From positions 1 to 64,000 of the forward strand of contig JBKHYJ010000028.1 of the NCBI GenBank assembly GCA_046565505.1: a stretch of DNA of 64,000 nucleotides, written 5' to 3'. Both the position numbers and the translations under genes were made by a program. Numbering within the stretch: position 1 is the first letter of the stretch; the number at the start of each line of letters is the position of its first letter. The notes beneath the pieces are model-generated. The model did not search any database. It saw nothing but the letters and a program-made list of their open reading frames with translations, and was not told the DNA's origin. Origin of the DNA: JBKHYJ01 sp046565505 (GTDB lineage: Bacteria > Acidobacteriota > Blastocatellia > UBA7656). Positions 17,251-25,722 of the stretch are shown piece after piece.

Positions 17251-18387
17251 TCAGCCGCGTTGTTCGACCGGCGTGTATTTCAATCCGCGCGGGCCGACGT
17301 ATTCGGCGCGCGGGCGGATGAGCCGGTTGTTCTTGTACTGCTCCAGGACGTGCGCGGTCCAGCCCGATATGCGGCTGCAAGCGAATATGGGCGTAAACAG
17401 GTCGGTCGGCAAGCCGAGCGCGTAGTAAGTCGAGGCCGAGTAGAAGTCCACGTTCGGGTTCAGGCTCTTTTCGCGCAGCATCACTTCTTCCATCTTGCGC
17501 GACATCTCGTACCACTTCTTCTCGCCCGTCCGCTCGCCCAGTTGCCTGGACATGTCGCGCAGGTGTGTGGCGCGCGGGTCTTCTGTGCGATAGACGCGGT
17601 GGCCGAAGCCCATGATCTTCTTCTTGTTGAGGAGCGCCCCCTTCGTCCATGCCTCCACGTTCTCGACGCTGCCGATCTCAAGCAGGTTCTTGATGACACC
17701 CTCGTTCGCGCCGCCGTGAAGCGGCCCTTTGAGCGTGCCGATGGCCGACACTATCGCCGAGTACATGTCAGAGAGCGTGGCGGCCGTGACGCGCGCGGCA
17801 AAAGTCGAGGCGTTCCACTCGTGGTCGGCGTGAAGCACGAACGCCATGTCCATAGTGCGCGTCGCCACGTCATCCGGCTCCTCCCCCCTGAGCGTGTAGA
17901 GGAAGTTGCCGGCAAGCGAGAGGTCAGTGCGCGGCTCGACAGGGTCCTGCCCATTGCGCAGCCGCTGGAAGGTGGTCACTATGGTCGGGAACTTCGCCGT
18001 CAGCCTTATGGCCTTGCGCACGTTGGCTTCGCGCGACATGTCCGCCCCGTCCGGGTCGTAAAACGAGAGGGCCGAGACGACCGTGCGGAGCATGTCCATA
18101 GGGTTCGCTTCTTTCGGGATGGACCTGATCAAGTCTTGAATCTGGGGGGGCAGGCCCGACTCGCGGCTGAGTTGCTGTTTGAGTTGATCCAGTTCAGAGC
18201 GGGTGGGCAATTCGAGGTTCCACAGCAGGTAAATAACCTCTTCAAAGGTGGAATGCTGAGCCAGGTCGTGAATGTCGTACCCGGCGTAAATCAAGCGGCC
18301 TTCCTGGCCGTTCACATCGCTGATGGATGACTCTCCGGCTACGACACCTTCGAGGCCCGCCTTGGCTACGTTGGCTTCACTCGACAT
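17251..18387 (-). CDS. gltA: Citrate synthase (type II/III, GltA-like)
   Basis: Condenses acetyl-CoA with oxaloacetate. 378 aa, the short form typical of citrate/2-methylcitrate synthases. Landmarks are GEEPDDVATRTMDMAFVLHADHEWN (first catalytic His region), LHGGANEGV and MGFGHRVYRTEDPRA (second His), and the C-terminal PIFACSRISGWTAH. ATG 18387 follows AAAGGA at about 9 nt; a GTG at 18405 in frame is less likely. A strong promoter lies upstream at 18457-18485. Confidence 0.95.
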   Translation of the reverse strand: MSSEANVAKAGLEGVVAGESSISDVNGQEGRLIYAGYDIHDLAQHSTFEEVIYLLWNLELPTRSELDQLKQQLSRESGLPPQIQDLIRSIPKEANPMDMLRTVVSALSFYDPDGADMSREANVRKAIRLTAKFPTIVTTFQRLRNGQDPVEPRTDLSLAGNFLYTLRGEEPDDVATRTMDMAFVLHADHEWNASTFAARVTAATLSDMYSAIVSAIGTLKGPLHGGANEGVIKNLLEIGSVENVEAWTKGALLNKKKIMGFGHRVYRTEDPRATHLRDMSRQLGERTGEKKWYEMSRKMEEVMLREKSLNPNVDFYSASTYYALGLPTDLFTPIFACSRISGWTAHVLEQYKNNRLIRPRAEYVGPRGLKYTPVEQRG

Positions 18388-18456
18388 AGCTTTATTTCCT
18401 TTCACTCACGTTGGAGGTTCAAAAAATCTTTTTATCGAATTCCAGTCCAATATTCA

Positions 18457-18485
18457 AGGATAGGGGACGCACGCTGCCATGTCAA
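18457..18485 (-). promoter_or_regulatory. Sigma70-type promoter of citrate synthase
   Basis: On the minus strand, TTGACA (18485-18480), a 17-bp spacer and TATCCT (18462-18457). The -35 is a perfect consensus. A leader of roughly 60 nt would precede the citrate synthase start codon. Confidence 0.7.
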
Positions 18486-18597
18486 CGAACGGTGCCGGAT
18501 AGTCCCGAGCGCCGCGCCGCGGGGCCGTCATTGAGCCGGGCGAGGCCCATTTCCGGCGGCGGGGATTCCAGGCGCGGGGCCTTAAGCGCGGCGCCGG

Positions 18598-19398
18598 CTA
18601 AGGGATAACGACCTCGACCTCGACCCCGCGGCGGGCCTCGACCGCGCGGGCGGCGGATTGGCGGGGGATGGCTAGCTCAAGGAAGCCGGCGCTGCCGAAG
18701 TAAGCGAATAGCTCGTCGCGGTTGGCCTCGGCGAAGTGCGTCAGCACGCGCGCGGCCTCGTGCTTCCCGACCCGCACGCGGGCGCCCGACCGGACGCGCT
18801 CGCCTGTGAGTTCTTCGGCGGTGATGTTGGTGATGATGTTGCCGAATCGGTCTATGTGGATCACGTGGCCGCGAATCTGTTTCTCGCTGAGCGCGACGGG
18901 GGCCGGCGTGTTGAAGCGCACGGGGTCGCTTATCTCTTCGCCCATCTTGCGCCAATCGACGAGCTTCGACGTGTAGGCGGCGAAGGGCGCGAAAATATCG
19001 CGGCCATGAAAGGTGCTCGACACGGGCGTGCGGAAATAATGCTCGGCGGTGAAGTGTACGATGCGGTTCACGTGCTCGCGCTGGTAGATGTAGCTGAACA
19101 CGCCGTTGTCCGGGCCGATGAAATTGTAATCGTCCGTCATGACGAGGATGGCGCGGCGCGAAGACCCCACGCCCGGGTCTACCACGACCACGTGCAGCGT
19201 CATCTTCGGGAAATCTTTGTAGCAGCACATCAGCGTGAAGGCCGCGGAGTAGATGTCGTGCGGCGGCACCTGGTGTGTCAAATCCACGACCTCGGCCGCG
19301 GGGTTGATCGTGTAGATCACGCCTTTCATCGCGGGCACAAAATAATCGGCCAGTCCGAAATCTGTGGTGAGCGTTATGAGCGGTCTTCTATCAGGCAT
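18598..19398 (-). CDS. SAM hydroxide adenosyltransferase (SAM hydrolase, DUF62)
   Basis: 266 aa. It splits S-adenosylmethionine to adenosine and methionine. Family motifs: ITLTTDFGLADYF near the N-terminus, VVDPGVGSSRRAI, FIGPDNGVFS, FHGRDIFAP and HIDRFGNIITNI. The RDIFAP segment with Arg, Asp and a His nearby fits the water-activating triad of hydrolases. No long loop insert typical of fluorinase/chlorinase was noticed, so halogenation is unlikely. It precedes no halogenase-like cluster. Confidence 0.88.
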   Translation of the reverse strand: MPDRRPLITLTTDFGLADYFVPAMKGVIYTINPAAEVVDLTHQVPPHDIYSAAFTLMCCYKDFPKMTLHVVVVDPGVGSSRRAILVMTDDYNFIGPDNGVFSYIYQREHVNRIVHFTAEHYFRTPVSSTFHGRDIFAPFAAYTSKLVDWRKMGEEISDPVRFNTPAPVALSEKQIRGHVIHIDRFGNIITNITAEELTGERVRSGARVRVGKHEAARVLTHFAEANRDELFAYFGSAGFLELAIPRQSAARAVEARRGVEVEVVIP

Positions 19399-19508
19399 CG
19401 TCTTCTCCGAGGGTGAGGTGATTAACGAGGGGGCGCAAACATTTTATCCCACGACGCAAGAGTGAGTCGCATGGCAGGCGGCCGCCGTCCGACCGCGTGC
19501 CGCGCGGG

Positions 19509-19946
19509 TCATTTGAAGTCGCCGGCCGCGAGCGATTCGAGCAGCCCCTTATCGTGCTCGTAGCTGAGCAGGCGCTTCGCTTCGTCGGCCGCGAGCCACT
19601 CGGCGCGGTCAATCTCATAGCTGTTCACGGCCAGACCGCCGCCCGCCGGCTCCATCAAGAAGTAATACACTATTTTCGGCCTGGCCTCACCTTGACGCCT
19701 CTCATAGCTATAGCGGACGGGTTCTAACGCGCGAATTATGCGGCAGGTCAGCCCGGTCTCCTCCCGCACTTCGCGGACGGCCGTCTGCTCAATCGTCTCA
19801 TCCGGCTCCGCCTTGCCCTTCGGGAATGACCAGTCGTCATACTTCGGCCGGTGGACAAGGAGCACGAGCGGCCCGCCGGCGACCGCGGCGTCAATCACGA
19901 TTCCGCCCGCGGCCACTATCTCGTCGGGGATAACGGGATTTCCCAT
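19509..19946 (-). CDS. Nudix hydrolase
   Basis: 145 aa with a full Nudix box: GKAEPDETIEQTAVREVREETGL fits Gx5Ex7REUxEExGU. The preceding DWSFPKGK and the overall size resemble bacterial Ap4A or (d)NTP pyrophosphohydrolases that lack extra domains. The C-terminal EWLAADEAKRLLSYEHDKGLL is typical of the MutT/Ap4A group. ATG at 19946. The substrate is uncertain. Confidence 0.88.
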   Translation of the reverse strand: MGNPVIPDEIVAAGGIVIDAAVAGGPLVLLVHRPKYDDWSFPKGKAEPDETIEQTAVREVREETGLTCRIIRALEPVRYSYERRQGEARPKIVYYFLMEPAGGGLAVNSYEIDRAEWLAADEAKRLLSYEHDKGLLESLAAGDFK

Positions 19947-20017
19947 GCGAGCGAAAGTAGCATATGAACTCGGCGATTGAAAGACCGATCAAATGCCGCG
20001 ATGAATTGATACCTGAA

Positions 20018-20047
20018 TTGACATCGTCGGCGCGCGCGGGCTAGGCT
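20018..20047 (+). promoter_or_regulatory. Promoter of the acyl-CoA thioesterase gene
   Basis: TTGACA (20018-20023), an 18-bp spacer and TAGGCT (20042-20047). The ATG at 20057 is only 10 nt past the -10 element, so the mRNA leader would be about 3 nt. Confidence 0.6.
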
Positions 20048-20056
20048 CTCTAGGGT

Positions 20057-20467
20057 ATGAGCGATTCAAAGACAGGATTTGAGTACGACAAGCCGGGGCC
20101 GGAGCCGGCCATCCGCGTCGTGCTGATGCCGAAAGACACCAACGCCCACGGGACTATATTCGGCGGCGTCATACTGAGCTACATAGACATCGCGGCGGCG
20201 ATTGAAGTAAGGAAGCACACGCTTAAAAAGATCGTCACCAAGGCGATGCGAGAGGTCATCTTCGTCGCCCCGGTATTCGTCGGCGACCTGGTCAGCTTCT
20301 ACACGGAGCTAGTGCGCGTCGGCCGCACGTCGATCACGATCAAGGTCATGGTCGAGGCCGACCGAATAAGCAAACCCGGGGACCGCGTGCGGGTCACAGA
20401 GGCCGAAGTCGTCTACGTCGCGATTGACGAGAACCGCCGGCCGACGCGAGTGCGCGACGAGGCTTAG
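20057..20467 (+). CDS. Acyl-CoA thioesterase (hotdog fold, YciA/BFIT-like)
   Basis: 136 aa single hotdog domain. The signature NAHGTIFGGVILSYIDIAAA holds the catalytic Asn/Asp elements, followed by FVAPVFVGDLVSFYTELVRVG. It hydrolyses acyl-CoA to free acid and CoA; chain-length preference is not readable. A strong promoter ends 10 nt before the start codon, so the transcript may be nearly leaderless, although AGGG lies directly before the ATG. Confidence 0.88.
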   Translation: MSDSKTGFEYDKPGPEPAIRVVLMPKDTNAHGTIFGGVILSYIDIAAAIEVRKHTLKKIVTKAMREVIFVAPVFVGDLVSFYTELVRVGRTSITIKVMVEADRISKPGDRVRVTEAEVVYVAIDENRRPTRVRDEA

Positions 20468-20560
20468 GGCCGGATTAAGGGTTCGGCTCCCCGCCGCATG
20501 ATCGCGCCCCGGGGCCGAGCCGCCGATGGCTAAATCCTCACCCCGAATCCCGGACCCTGT

Positions 20561-21463
20561 ATGCGAGCTTTCTATTCAGACCGCTACGTGATCGCACTCC
20601 CCGAAGGCCACCAGTTCCCCATCATCAAATACGCGATGATACGCCGGCTCCTGGACGCGGAAAAGACGCTGGCCGCCTACCAGGTCTCTGAGCCCCTGCC
20701 GGCCGGCCGCGACGAGATCCTTCTCGTGCACGCGGCGGATTATTACGACCGCCTTGTGGCGGGCCGGCTCAGCGAGCGCGAGGTCCGAAGACTGGGGCTG
20801 CCCTGGTCCGAGGCGCTCGTCGGCCGCTCTCGGCTCGCCGTGGCCGGGACGCTCGCCGCGGCCCGCGCGGCTTTAACTGACGGCGTCGGAGCCAACCTCG
20901 GGGGCGGGACTCACCACGCCTTCCCCGATCATGGCGAGGGCTTCTGCGTGCTCAACGACATAGCCGTAGCCATCCGCGCCCTGCGCGCCGAAGGCCTGAC
21001 GCGCCGCGCGGCCGTCGTCGATTGTGACGTTCACCAGGGCAACGGCACGGCGGCGATATTCTCAAGCGACCCGGAGACCTTCACGCTGTCGCTTCATGGC
21101 GAGAAGAACTACCCGCTCCTGAAACAACAGAGCACGGTAGACGTGGCGCTGGCCGACGAAACGGGGGACGAGGAATACCTGGGCCTGCTCTCGCATCACC
21201 TCGCGACTGTGCTCGACCGATTTCGGCCGGACGTGGTCTTTTACCAATCGGGCGTAGACCCATACCGCGACGACAGGCTGGGCAGGCTCTCGCTGACCTT
21301 CGACGGCCTCAAGCGCCGCGACCTGATGGTATTTCAGGAATGCCGCGCGCGATCTGTCCCCTGCGTCATCACGCTCGGGGGAGGCTACGCCCGCCAGGTG
21401 GCCGACACGGTCGAGGCGCACTGCAATACCGTGCGCGCCGCGCGCGAGGTTTACGGGGCATGA
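20561..21463 (+). CDS. Histone deacetylase-family (acetylpolyamine/acetoin-type) deacetylase
   Basis: 300 aa zinc-dependent deacetylase. It shows GGGTHHAFPDHGEGFCVLND (tandem active-site His), VVDCDVHQGNGTA (zinc Asp/His) and YQSGVDPYRDDRLGRLSL (second zinc Asp). GGGY lies near the C-terminus. Bacterial members deacetylate small amines, acetoin-related targets or proteins such as acetyl-CoA synthetase. ATG 20561 lacks a Shine-Dalgarno sequence. It lies about 90 nt after the thioesterase in the same direction. Confidence 0.9.
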   Translation: MRAFYSDRYVIALPEGHQFPIIKYAMIRRLLDAEKTLAAYQVSEPLPAGRDEILLVHAADYYDRLVAGRLSEREVRRLGLPWSEALVGRSRLAVAGTLAAARAALTDGVGANLGGGTHHAFPDHGEGFCVLNDIAVAIRALRAEGLTRRAAVVDCDVHQGNGTAAIFSSDPETFTLSLHGEKNYPLLKQQSTVDVALADETGDEEYLGLLSHHLATVLDRFRPDVVFYQSGVDPYRDDRLGRLSLTFDGLKRRDLMVFQECRARSVPCVITLGGGYARQVADTVEAHCNTVRAAREVYGA

Positions 21464-21565
21464 GGTTTACGGGCCATAAGGAACTACAGCCCCGGCCGTC
21501 GCGTATCAATCGTCAGTGGTCACCGGCGTCGTCAACAGAGTAAGATACGTACCAGGAGTCTTATT

Positions 21566-22582
21566 ATGCCGAGCAAGCTCGATGAATTGAGGCGGCGGGC
21601 CGAAGAGGCCGCGCGCCAGCTTGATGAGAAATACGACATCAGGTCGAAGGTGGATCAAGGCGCGCGCGCCGCGACCGAAGCGGTCCGCAAAGGCGCGGGG
21701 GTCGCCTCGACGACCATTGATTCGGCGCGCAAAGAGGCCGCCCGCATCGACCGCGAGCATAAAGTCAGCGAACGCATGTCGGAAAGCACGCGGCGCGCGG
21801 CCGCGGCCGCCGAAGACGCGCTGCGGCGAGCCGAGCTTAAAAAAAAAGCCGGCGAGGCCGTGAACGAAGCGGCTGAGAAGGCGGAGGATGCCGCGCGCGA
21901 GGCGAAGGATAAAGCCTCGGACCTGTTCGGAGAGGCGCGGCGCTACTACGACACGGTGACGGGCGCGGCGCGCGCCGGCGCGTCCGCCACGCGGCTCCCC
22001 ACATCCGTGGTCGGCGCGGTGGCGAGCGCGCGCAAATGGGCAAAGAAGAACCCGGGCAAAGCCGCCGTGGTCTCGCTCGCTTTCATCGCGGGCACCCGCG
22101 CGGGGTCCGCCTTCTCCGCACTCGACGTGACGCTGCTCGGCGCGGGCGGGGCTGGCCACTGGCTCTTTCATTCGGCCATCGCGCCTTATGGGCTGAGAAA
22201 GCTTTCGGAGAAGTACGAATCATACATCAAGGGCCAGGAAGAGTTGCTGCGCGAAGGCAAGCTGGATGAGGCCGAAGCATCGCGCGTGAAATTCCACCGC
22301 GACGCGGCCAAGTACGTGGGCGCGCCTCTGCTCGGCGCGTTCAGCATAGCGGCCGGCGCGGGCCTCGTCGCCGAAGCCTTCACGGGCGCGGCGGTGACAG
22401 GCTTCCCGATCAACCTCGTGCTCGGCGGAAACCCCATGCTCGCGAGCATCTGGCTGTTCGGCAATGGGCTAGTTTGTTTCCACAACGGGTACAAGTTCTT
22501 CATGATGGCGCTCGCGGACCAGGACGACGTGGCGCGGGTCGTCCGCGACATCAAGGGGCTGTTGCCCGCTTACGAAGCGTGA
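21566..22582 (+). CDS. LEA-like amphipathic/membrane protein of unknown function
   Basis: 338 aa. Residues about 1-130 are Ala/Lys/Glu-rich amphipathic helix with roughly 11-residue periodicity (NEAAEKAEDAAREAKDKAS), as in LEA or apolipoprotein-like sequences. Residues about 165-325 hold several hydrophobic segments, including VTLLGAGGAGHWLFH and GAPLLGAFSIAAGAGLVAEAF. ATG 21566 follows AGGAG at about 9 nt. Possibly a membrane-remodelling or desiccation-stress protein; the function is not known. The stop codon overlaps a candidate GTG start of the next gene. Confidence 0.65.
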   Translation: MPSKLDELRRRAEEAARQLDEKYDIRSKVDQGARAATEAVRKGAGVASTTIDSARKEAARIDREHKVSERMSESTRRAAAAAEDALRRAELKKKAGEAVNEAAEKAEDAAREAKDKASDLFGEARRYYDTVTGAARAGASATRLPTSVVGAVASARKWAKKNPGKAAVVSLAFIAGTRAGSAFSALDVTLLGAGGAGHWLFHSAIAPYGLRKLSEKYESYIKGQEELLREGKLDEAEASRVKFHRDAAKYVGAPLLGAFSIAAGAGLVAEAFTGAAVTGFPINLVLGGNPMLASIWLFGNGLVCFHNGYKFFMMALADQDDVARVVRDIKGLLPAYEA

Positions 22583-23670
22583 AGTCCGAAGCGGTTGATT
22601 CAGCATTTCAGCACCCGTATTCAGCGTCTCGAATCGAGGAGTCTCTTATTCATCCGCCACAAACCATCCCACGACCCTTGAAGGTTGCCCTGCTCGGCTT
22701 CGGCAACGTCGGCCGCTCGTTCGCCCGCTACGTGAATGAACAGGCGGGCGATAAAAGGATCGACCTGACGGTCGGCGCGGTCGCCGACAGCAGCGGCGGG
22801 CTGGTCCTGGATAGGCCGGGCCAGATCGACCAATTAATAGCGGGCAAAGAATCATCCCGCAGGATCAAAGACATGGCGCCCACCTCGACCATCACCCCTG
22901 TCGGCGAGTTCGTAAGCCGGCTCCGGGAATCGGGCATCCGCGTCATGGTCGAATCCCTGCCTACGAATCTCGAAGACGGTCAGCCCGCGCTCGGACTCAT
23001 CACGTCCGCGCTGGCGCGGGGCATTCACGTCGTGACGGTTGATAAAGGGCCTCTCGTTCATGGGCTGGACGCCTTGAAAGAGGCCGCGCGCGAAGGCGGC
23101 GCGCGGTTCGGCTACAGCGGCACTTCCGGCGTGTCAATCCCGGCGGAGGTCCGAGGCGAGCGCGTGGTCGAGATTCGGGGCGTGCTCAACGGCACGACTA
23201 ACCACATACTCACGGCCATGCGGCGCGGGCGTATCTCATTCGGCGAAGCCCTGGCCCATGCACAGGCCGAAGGCGTCGCCGAGCCCGACCCGAAACTTGA
23301 CGTTGAGGGGTGGGACACGGCGGCCAAGATACTGATTCTTGCCAAGACGTTGATGGGGGCGGACGCCGGCCTCGCGGACGTGTCGCGAATAGGCATAGGG
23401 CCGCAGACGGATTCGTTGATACGAATAGCGCGCGAGACGAACCGCGTCGTTCGGCTGGTAGGGCGCGCGCGCGTCTGGCAAGGCCGCGTGCGCGTCAGCG
23501 TAGCGCCTAAACTCATCGGCGAGGACTCGCCATTCTTCGCCGTCGAAGGCACGTCTAAGCTGGCTCTGTTCAGGACCGAAAGTAAAAGCGAGGTGAAGGC
23601 GTTCGCGCGCTCCGGCCGCGACGCGATCTCGCGGACGATACTGGGCGACCTGGAAAGTCTGTTTGAATGA
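22579..23670 (+). CDS. hom: Homoserine dehydrogenase
   Basis: Reduces aspartate semialdehyde to homoserine (Met/Thr/Ile pathway). GFGNVGRSFARY is the NAD(P) loop. TVDKGPLV, GYSGTSGVSIPAE and VLNGTTNHIL are hallmark segments, and EPDPKLDVEGWDTAAKI carries the substrate-binding acidic residues. No C-terminal ACT domain, so it is the short form. GTG 22579 overlaps the upstream stop codon (GTGA) and gives a 30-residue N-terminal tail; TTG 22678 directly before the Rossmann strand is the alternative. Start uncertain. Confidence 0.9.
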   Translation: MKSEAVDSAFQHPYSASRIEESLIHPPQTIPRPLKVALLGFGNVGRSFARYVNEQAGDKRIDLTVGAVADSSGGLVLDRPGQIDQLIAGKESSRRIKDMAPTSTITPVGEFVSRLRESGIRVMVESLPTNLEDGQPALGLITSALARGIHVVTVDKGPLVHGLDALKEAAREGGARFGYSGTSGVSIPAEVRGERVVEIRGVLNGTTNHILTAMRRGRISFGEALAHAQAEGVAEPDPKLDVEGWDTAAKILILAKTLMGADAGLADVSRIGIGPQTDSLIRIARETNRVVRLVGRARVWQGRVRVSVAPKLIGEDSPFFAVEGTSKLALFRTESKSEVKAFARSGRDAISRTILGDLESLFE

Positions 23671-23754
23671 GCCGGGATTCGGCGGCACGCAGGGCCGGGA
23701 CTCTCTTAGAACATGGAGGCCGCGCGCCTGCGCGAGTACTACCGATGGCGGTTC

Positions 23755-24108
23755 TTACTTATTGAAACCCACGAAGAGGTCCCCGAAGGATAGTTGCGGG
23801 CCTGACTCTTCGACCCCGGCCGGGGCGGTCCCGTCGTCGGACTGGGCGCGGGCCGCCTGGGTCGGCTTGAGCGATCTTTGAACGTCTCGCAGGTTGAATC
23901 GTATGAGCCTGCCCGTGAGCGCGACGGCGGGGATGCGGCCGGCGCGTCGCAGGCGATGAATCGTTGACTCGCTCACCTGCAAGACTTCCGCGAGCTGACG
24001 GGCCGTCAAATACTCGACGCGCTTCTCCTTCGGCTGGTCGGCCGCCTCCGCGTCGTTAGCCTTAGCGCGGGCCTCACGGCCGCGCGTCTTCCGGTCATCT
24101 GCTGTCAT
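23755..24108 (-). CDS. Helix-turn-helix (excisionase-type, HTH_17) DNA-binding protein
   Basis: 117 aa. The central YLTARQLAEVLQVSESTIHRL plus RRAGRIPAVALTGRLIRFNLRD is a MerR/excisionase-like winged HTH domain, flanked by charged low-complexity tails. It begins immediately after the TAG stop of the upstream gene (TAGATG junction), so the two are translationally coupled. No integrase is nearby, so a regulator role is more likely than excision. Targets unknown. Confidence 0.75.
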   Translation of the reverse strand: MTADDRKTRGREARAKANDAEAADQPKEKRVEYLTARQLAEVLQVSESTIHRLRRAGRIPAVALTGRLIRFNLRDVQRSLKPTQAARAQSDDGTAPAGVEESGPQLSFGDLFVGFNK

Positions 24109-24747
24109 CTATTTCTTCAACGATTCTAGCGAGAATGAAAGCGGCACGGACTCATCCTCGTTCACGTCGACAGTCTTCGTCTCCGGCTTATAGCCGCTGA
24201 GCGCGGCCGTGACCTGATACCGCGCGCGCGCGGACGGCAGGCGGAAAGCGAACTCGCCGCGGTTATTAGTCGTGTAGCTCATCGAGAGCGAATCGACCTT
24301 CTTCTTCTCTTTCATCTCGTCGGCCGTCGCGACCCGCACCAGCTTCAGCCGCACGCCGGCCAGCGAGCGCCCGTCGGAATCGAAGACCGCCCCGCGCAGA
24401 AGCGACGTGCGGCGCGCCTTTTGGAGCTGTATGGTCTTGACCTTCGTCTCCTTGCCTTCCTCCACCTGCTGCATGTCCCTGAGCGTCCCGCCCTGGAAGC
24501 CTTCCGCGTCGAAGCTCACGGTGTAATCGTCGGGCTCAAGCTCGAACGAATAGCCGCCCGCCTGGTCGGTCTTGGTCTCTTTAACGTTGTGGGTGCGGCT
24601 GCTGATGGCCCGCACTTCGGCGTCGGCGATGGGCTTGCCCTTTGCGGTCTCGATCTTCCCCTTGAGCGTGCCCGTCTTCTGCCGCCCGGCCGGGACGGCC
24701 ATCACCGAACACATCACTACGGCCGTGATTAATAAAGCCCTCTTCAT
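24109..24747 (-). CDS. Secreted carboxypeptidase-regulatory-like domain protein
   Basis: 212 aa from ATG 24747, which begins a signal peptide (MKRALLITAVVMCSVMAVPAG). Two beta-sandwich CarboxypepD_reg-like repeats follow: LKGKIETAKGKPIADAEVR and LRGAVFDSDGRSLAGVRLK, each ending with GYSFEL- or GEFAFRL-type strands. Such domains bind proteins or carbohydrates and are abundant in Acidobacteria and Bacteroidetes surface proteins. There is no enzymatic domain. It is coupled to the downstream HTH gene. Confidence 0.8.
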   Translation of the reverse strand: MKRALLITAVVMCSVMAVPAGRQKTGTLKGKIETAKGKPIADAEVRAISSRTHNVKETKTDQAGGYSFELEPDDYTVSFDAEGFQGGTLRDMQQVEEGKETKVKTIQLQKARRTSLLRGAVFDSDGRSLAGVRLKLVRVATADEMKEKKKVDSLSMSYTTNNRGEFAFRLPSARARYQVTAALSGYKPETKTVDVNEDESVPLSFSLESLKK

Positions 24748-24916
24748 CCCGCTTGCCCCTTGATTACGATTGCGGCCAGTCCGTTGACTCTGTACGTCGA
24801 TTTTGCGGTTTCGCTCCCGCAAAAGTCAATAGATGCGGGCCACAAATCCTGCACTGGGGCGGCCGCGAGAGCAGTCCGCGGGGAGTCTTTACGTCACGCC
24901 CCCAACCGCCGAATTC

Positions 24917-24925
24917 TGATATTAT
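24917..24925 (+). promoter_or_regulatory. Extended -10 promoter, leaderless rsmD
   Basis: TGATATTAT forms an extended -10 (TG-n-TATTAT at 24920-24925). The GTG start codon of rsmD at 24933 is 8 nt from its end, about where transcription should start. Confidence 0.5.
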
Positions 24926-24932
24926 CAAGACG

Positions 24933-25490
24933 GTGAGGGTGATCGGCGGGATCCATCGCGGCAGGACGTTGCGCACGGTAGAGGGGCTTGCCGTGCGCCC
25001 GACTTCGGACCGGCTGCGGGAAACCCTCTTCAACATCCTGTCGCCGCGAATAGCGCGGAGCCGCTTCCTTGACATCTGCGCGGGGTCGGGCGCGGTAGGC
25101 GTCGAAGCGATCAGCCGCGGGGCCCAACACACGACCCTGATCGATAACTCGCGCCGCGCCTGCTCCGTCATCAAGGCGAACCTTCACGCGCTCGGAATCG
25201 AAGGCGAGGCCGCGGTAATCAACCGGGACGCGGCGGCGGCGCTCAAGCAGCTCGCGAAAGAGGGCAGACAATTCGACATAGTCTTCTTCGATCCGCCTTA
25301 CGCGTCAGACCTCTACGGCCAGGTGATGCGGCTGCTTGACGAACAGCCTTTGCTGCCGGGTGGTGGGGTCGTCATCGCGGAGCACAGGGCGAAGACGCCC
25401 CCGGCCGGCCGATACGGGAGGCTGACGATGTACCGCGAAGTCAGGCAAGGAGAATCCGCGCTGGCCTTTTACGCCGCCGGCGAGCCCTGA
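24933..25490 (+). CDS. rsmD: 16S rRNA (guanine-966-N2)-methyltransferase
   Basis: 185 aa from GTG 24933, the usual RsmD length, beginning RVIGGIHRGRTLRTV. SAM-binding residues lie in FLDICAGSGAVGVEAISRG, and the catalytic motif is FFDPPY. TSDRLRETLFNIL is a strong family signature. The longer frame (24753) adds 60 residues without homology. There is no Shine-Dalgarno sequence, but an extended -10 ends directly upstream, suggesting leaderless translation. Confidence 0.92.
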   Translation: MRVIGGIHRGRTLRTVEGLAVRPTSDRLRETLFNILSPRIARSRFLDICAGSGAVGVEAISRGAQHTTLIDNSRRACSVIKANLHALGIEGEAAVINRDAAAALKQLAKEGRQFDIVFFDPPYASDLYGQVMRLLDEQPLLPGGGVVIAEHRAKTPPAGRYGRLTMYREVRQGESALAFYAAGEP

Positions 25491-25686
25491 AGCATCAACG
25501 TTTCTCCAGCGGCGCGCATGGGCCTCCCCGACGCCGGCCCGGTCCGACCTGCTTCAAGACGCATTCGTGAAGAAGCGCGCGCCGCGACTCGGGCGCTGCC
25601 AAGGTAAGAATCTCGCGTCGCGACCGGCAGGCGACGAAACGTAACGCGCGCGAATCTCGTAACGGCCTCGAAAGAAATCAACCAAC

Positions 25687-25716
25687 TTGCTCATCATCTC
25701 CGCGATGTGCTATAAG
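25687..25716 (+). promoter_or_regulatory. Candidate promoter far upstream of hppA
   Basis: TTGCTC (25687-25692), an 18-bp spacer and TATAAG (25711-25716), with TGC directly before the -10 (extended -10). Transcription would start near 25723, leaving about 440 nt before the hppA start codon. Confidence 0.5.
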
Positions 25717-25722
25717 GCTTTC

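Noticed and set aside
17182..18330. Long plus-strand frame (382 aa) opposite citrate synthase
   Set aside because: High-GC antisense shadow. The opposite strand encodes a clear citrate synthase, and this frame is Arg/Val/His-rich with no recognisable motif.
18598..19398. Fluorinase or chlorinase
   Set aside because: The SAM-hydrolase motifs fit and no long loop insert typical of halogenases was noticed; neighbours are not halometabolite genes.
22474..22578. Longer N-terminus for homoserine dehydrogenase
   Set aside because: It would run inside the upstream gene, and the translation (MFPQRVQVLHDG) is its shadow frame.
23755..24108. Excisionase of an integrated element
   Set aside because: HTH family fits excisionase, but no integrase, repeat pair or att-like site is nearby.
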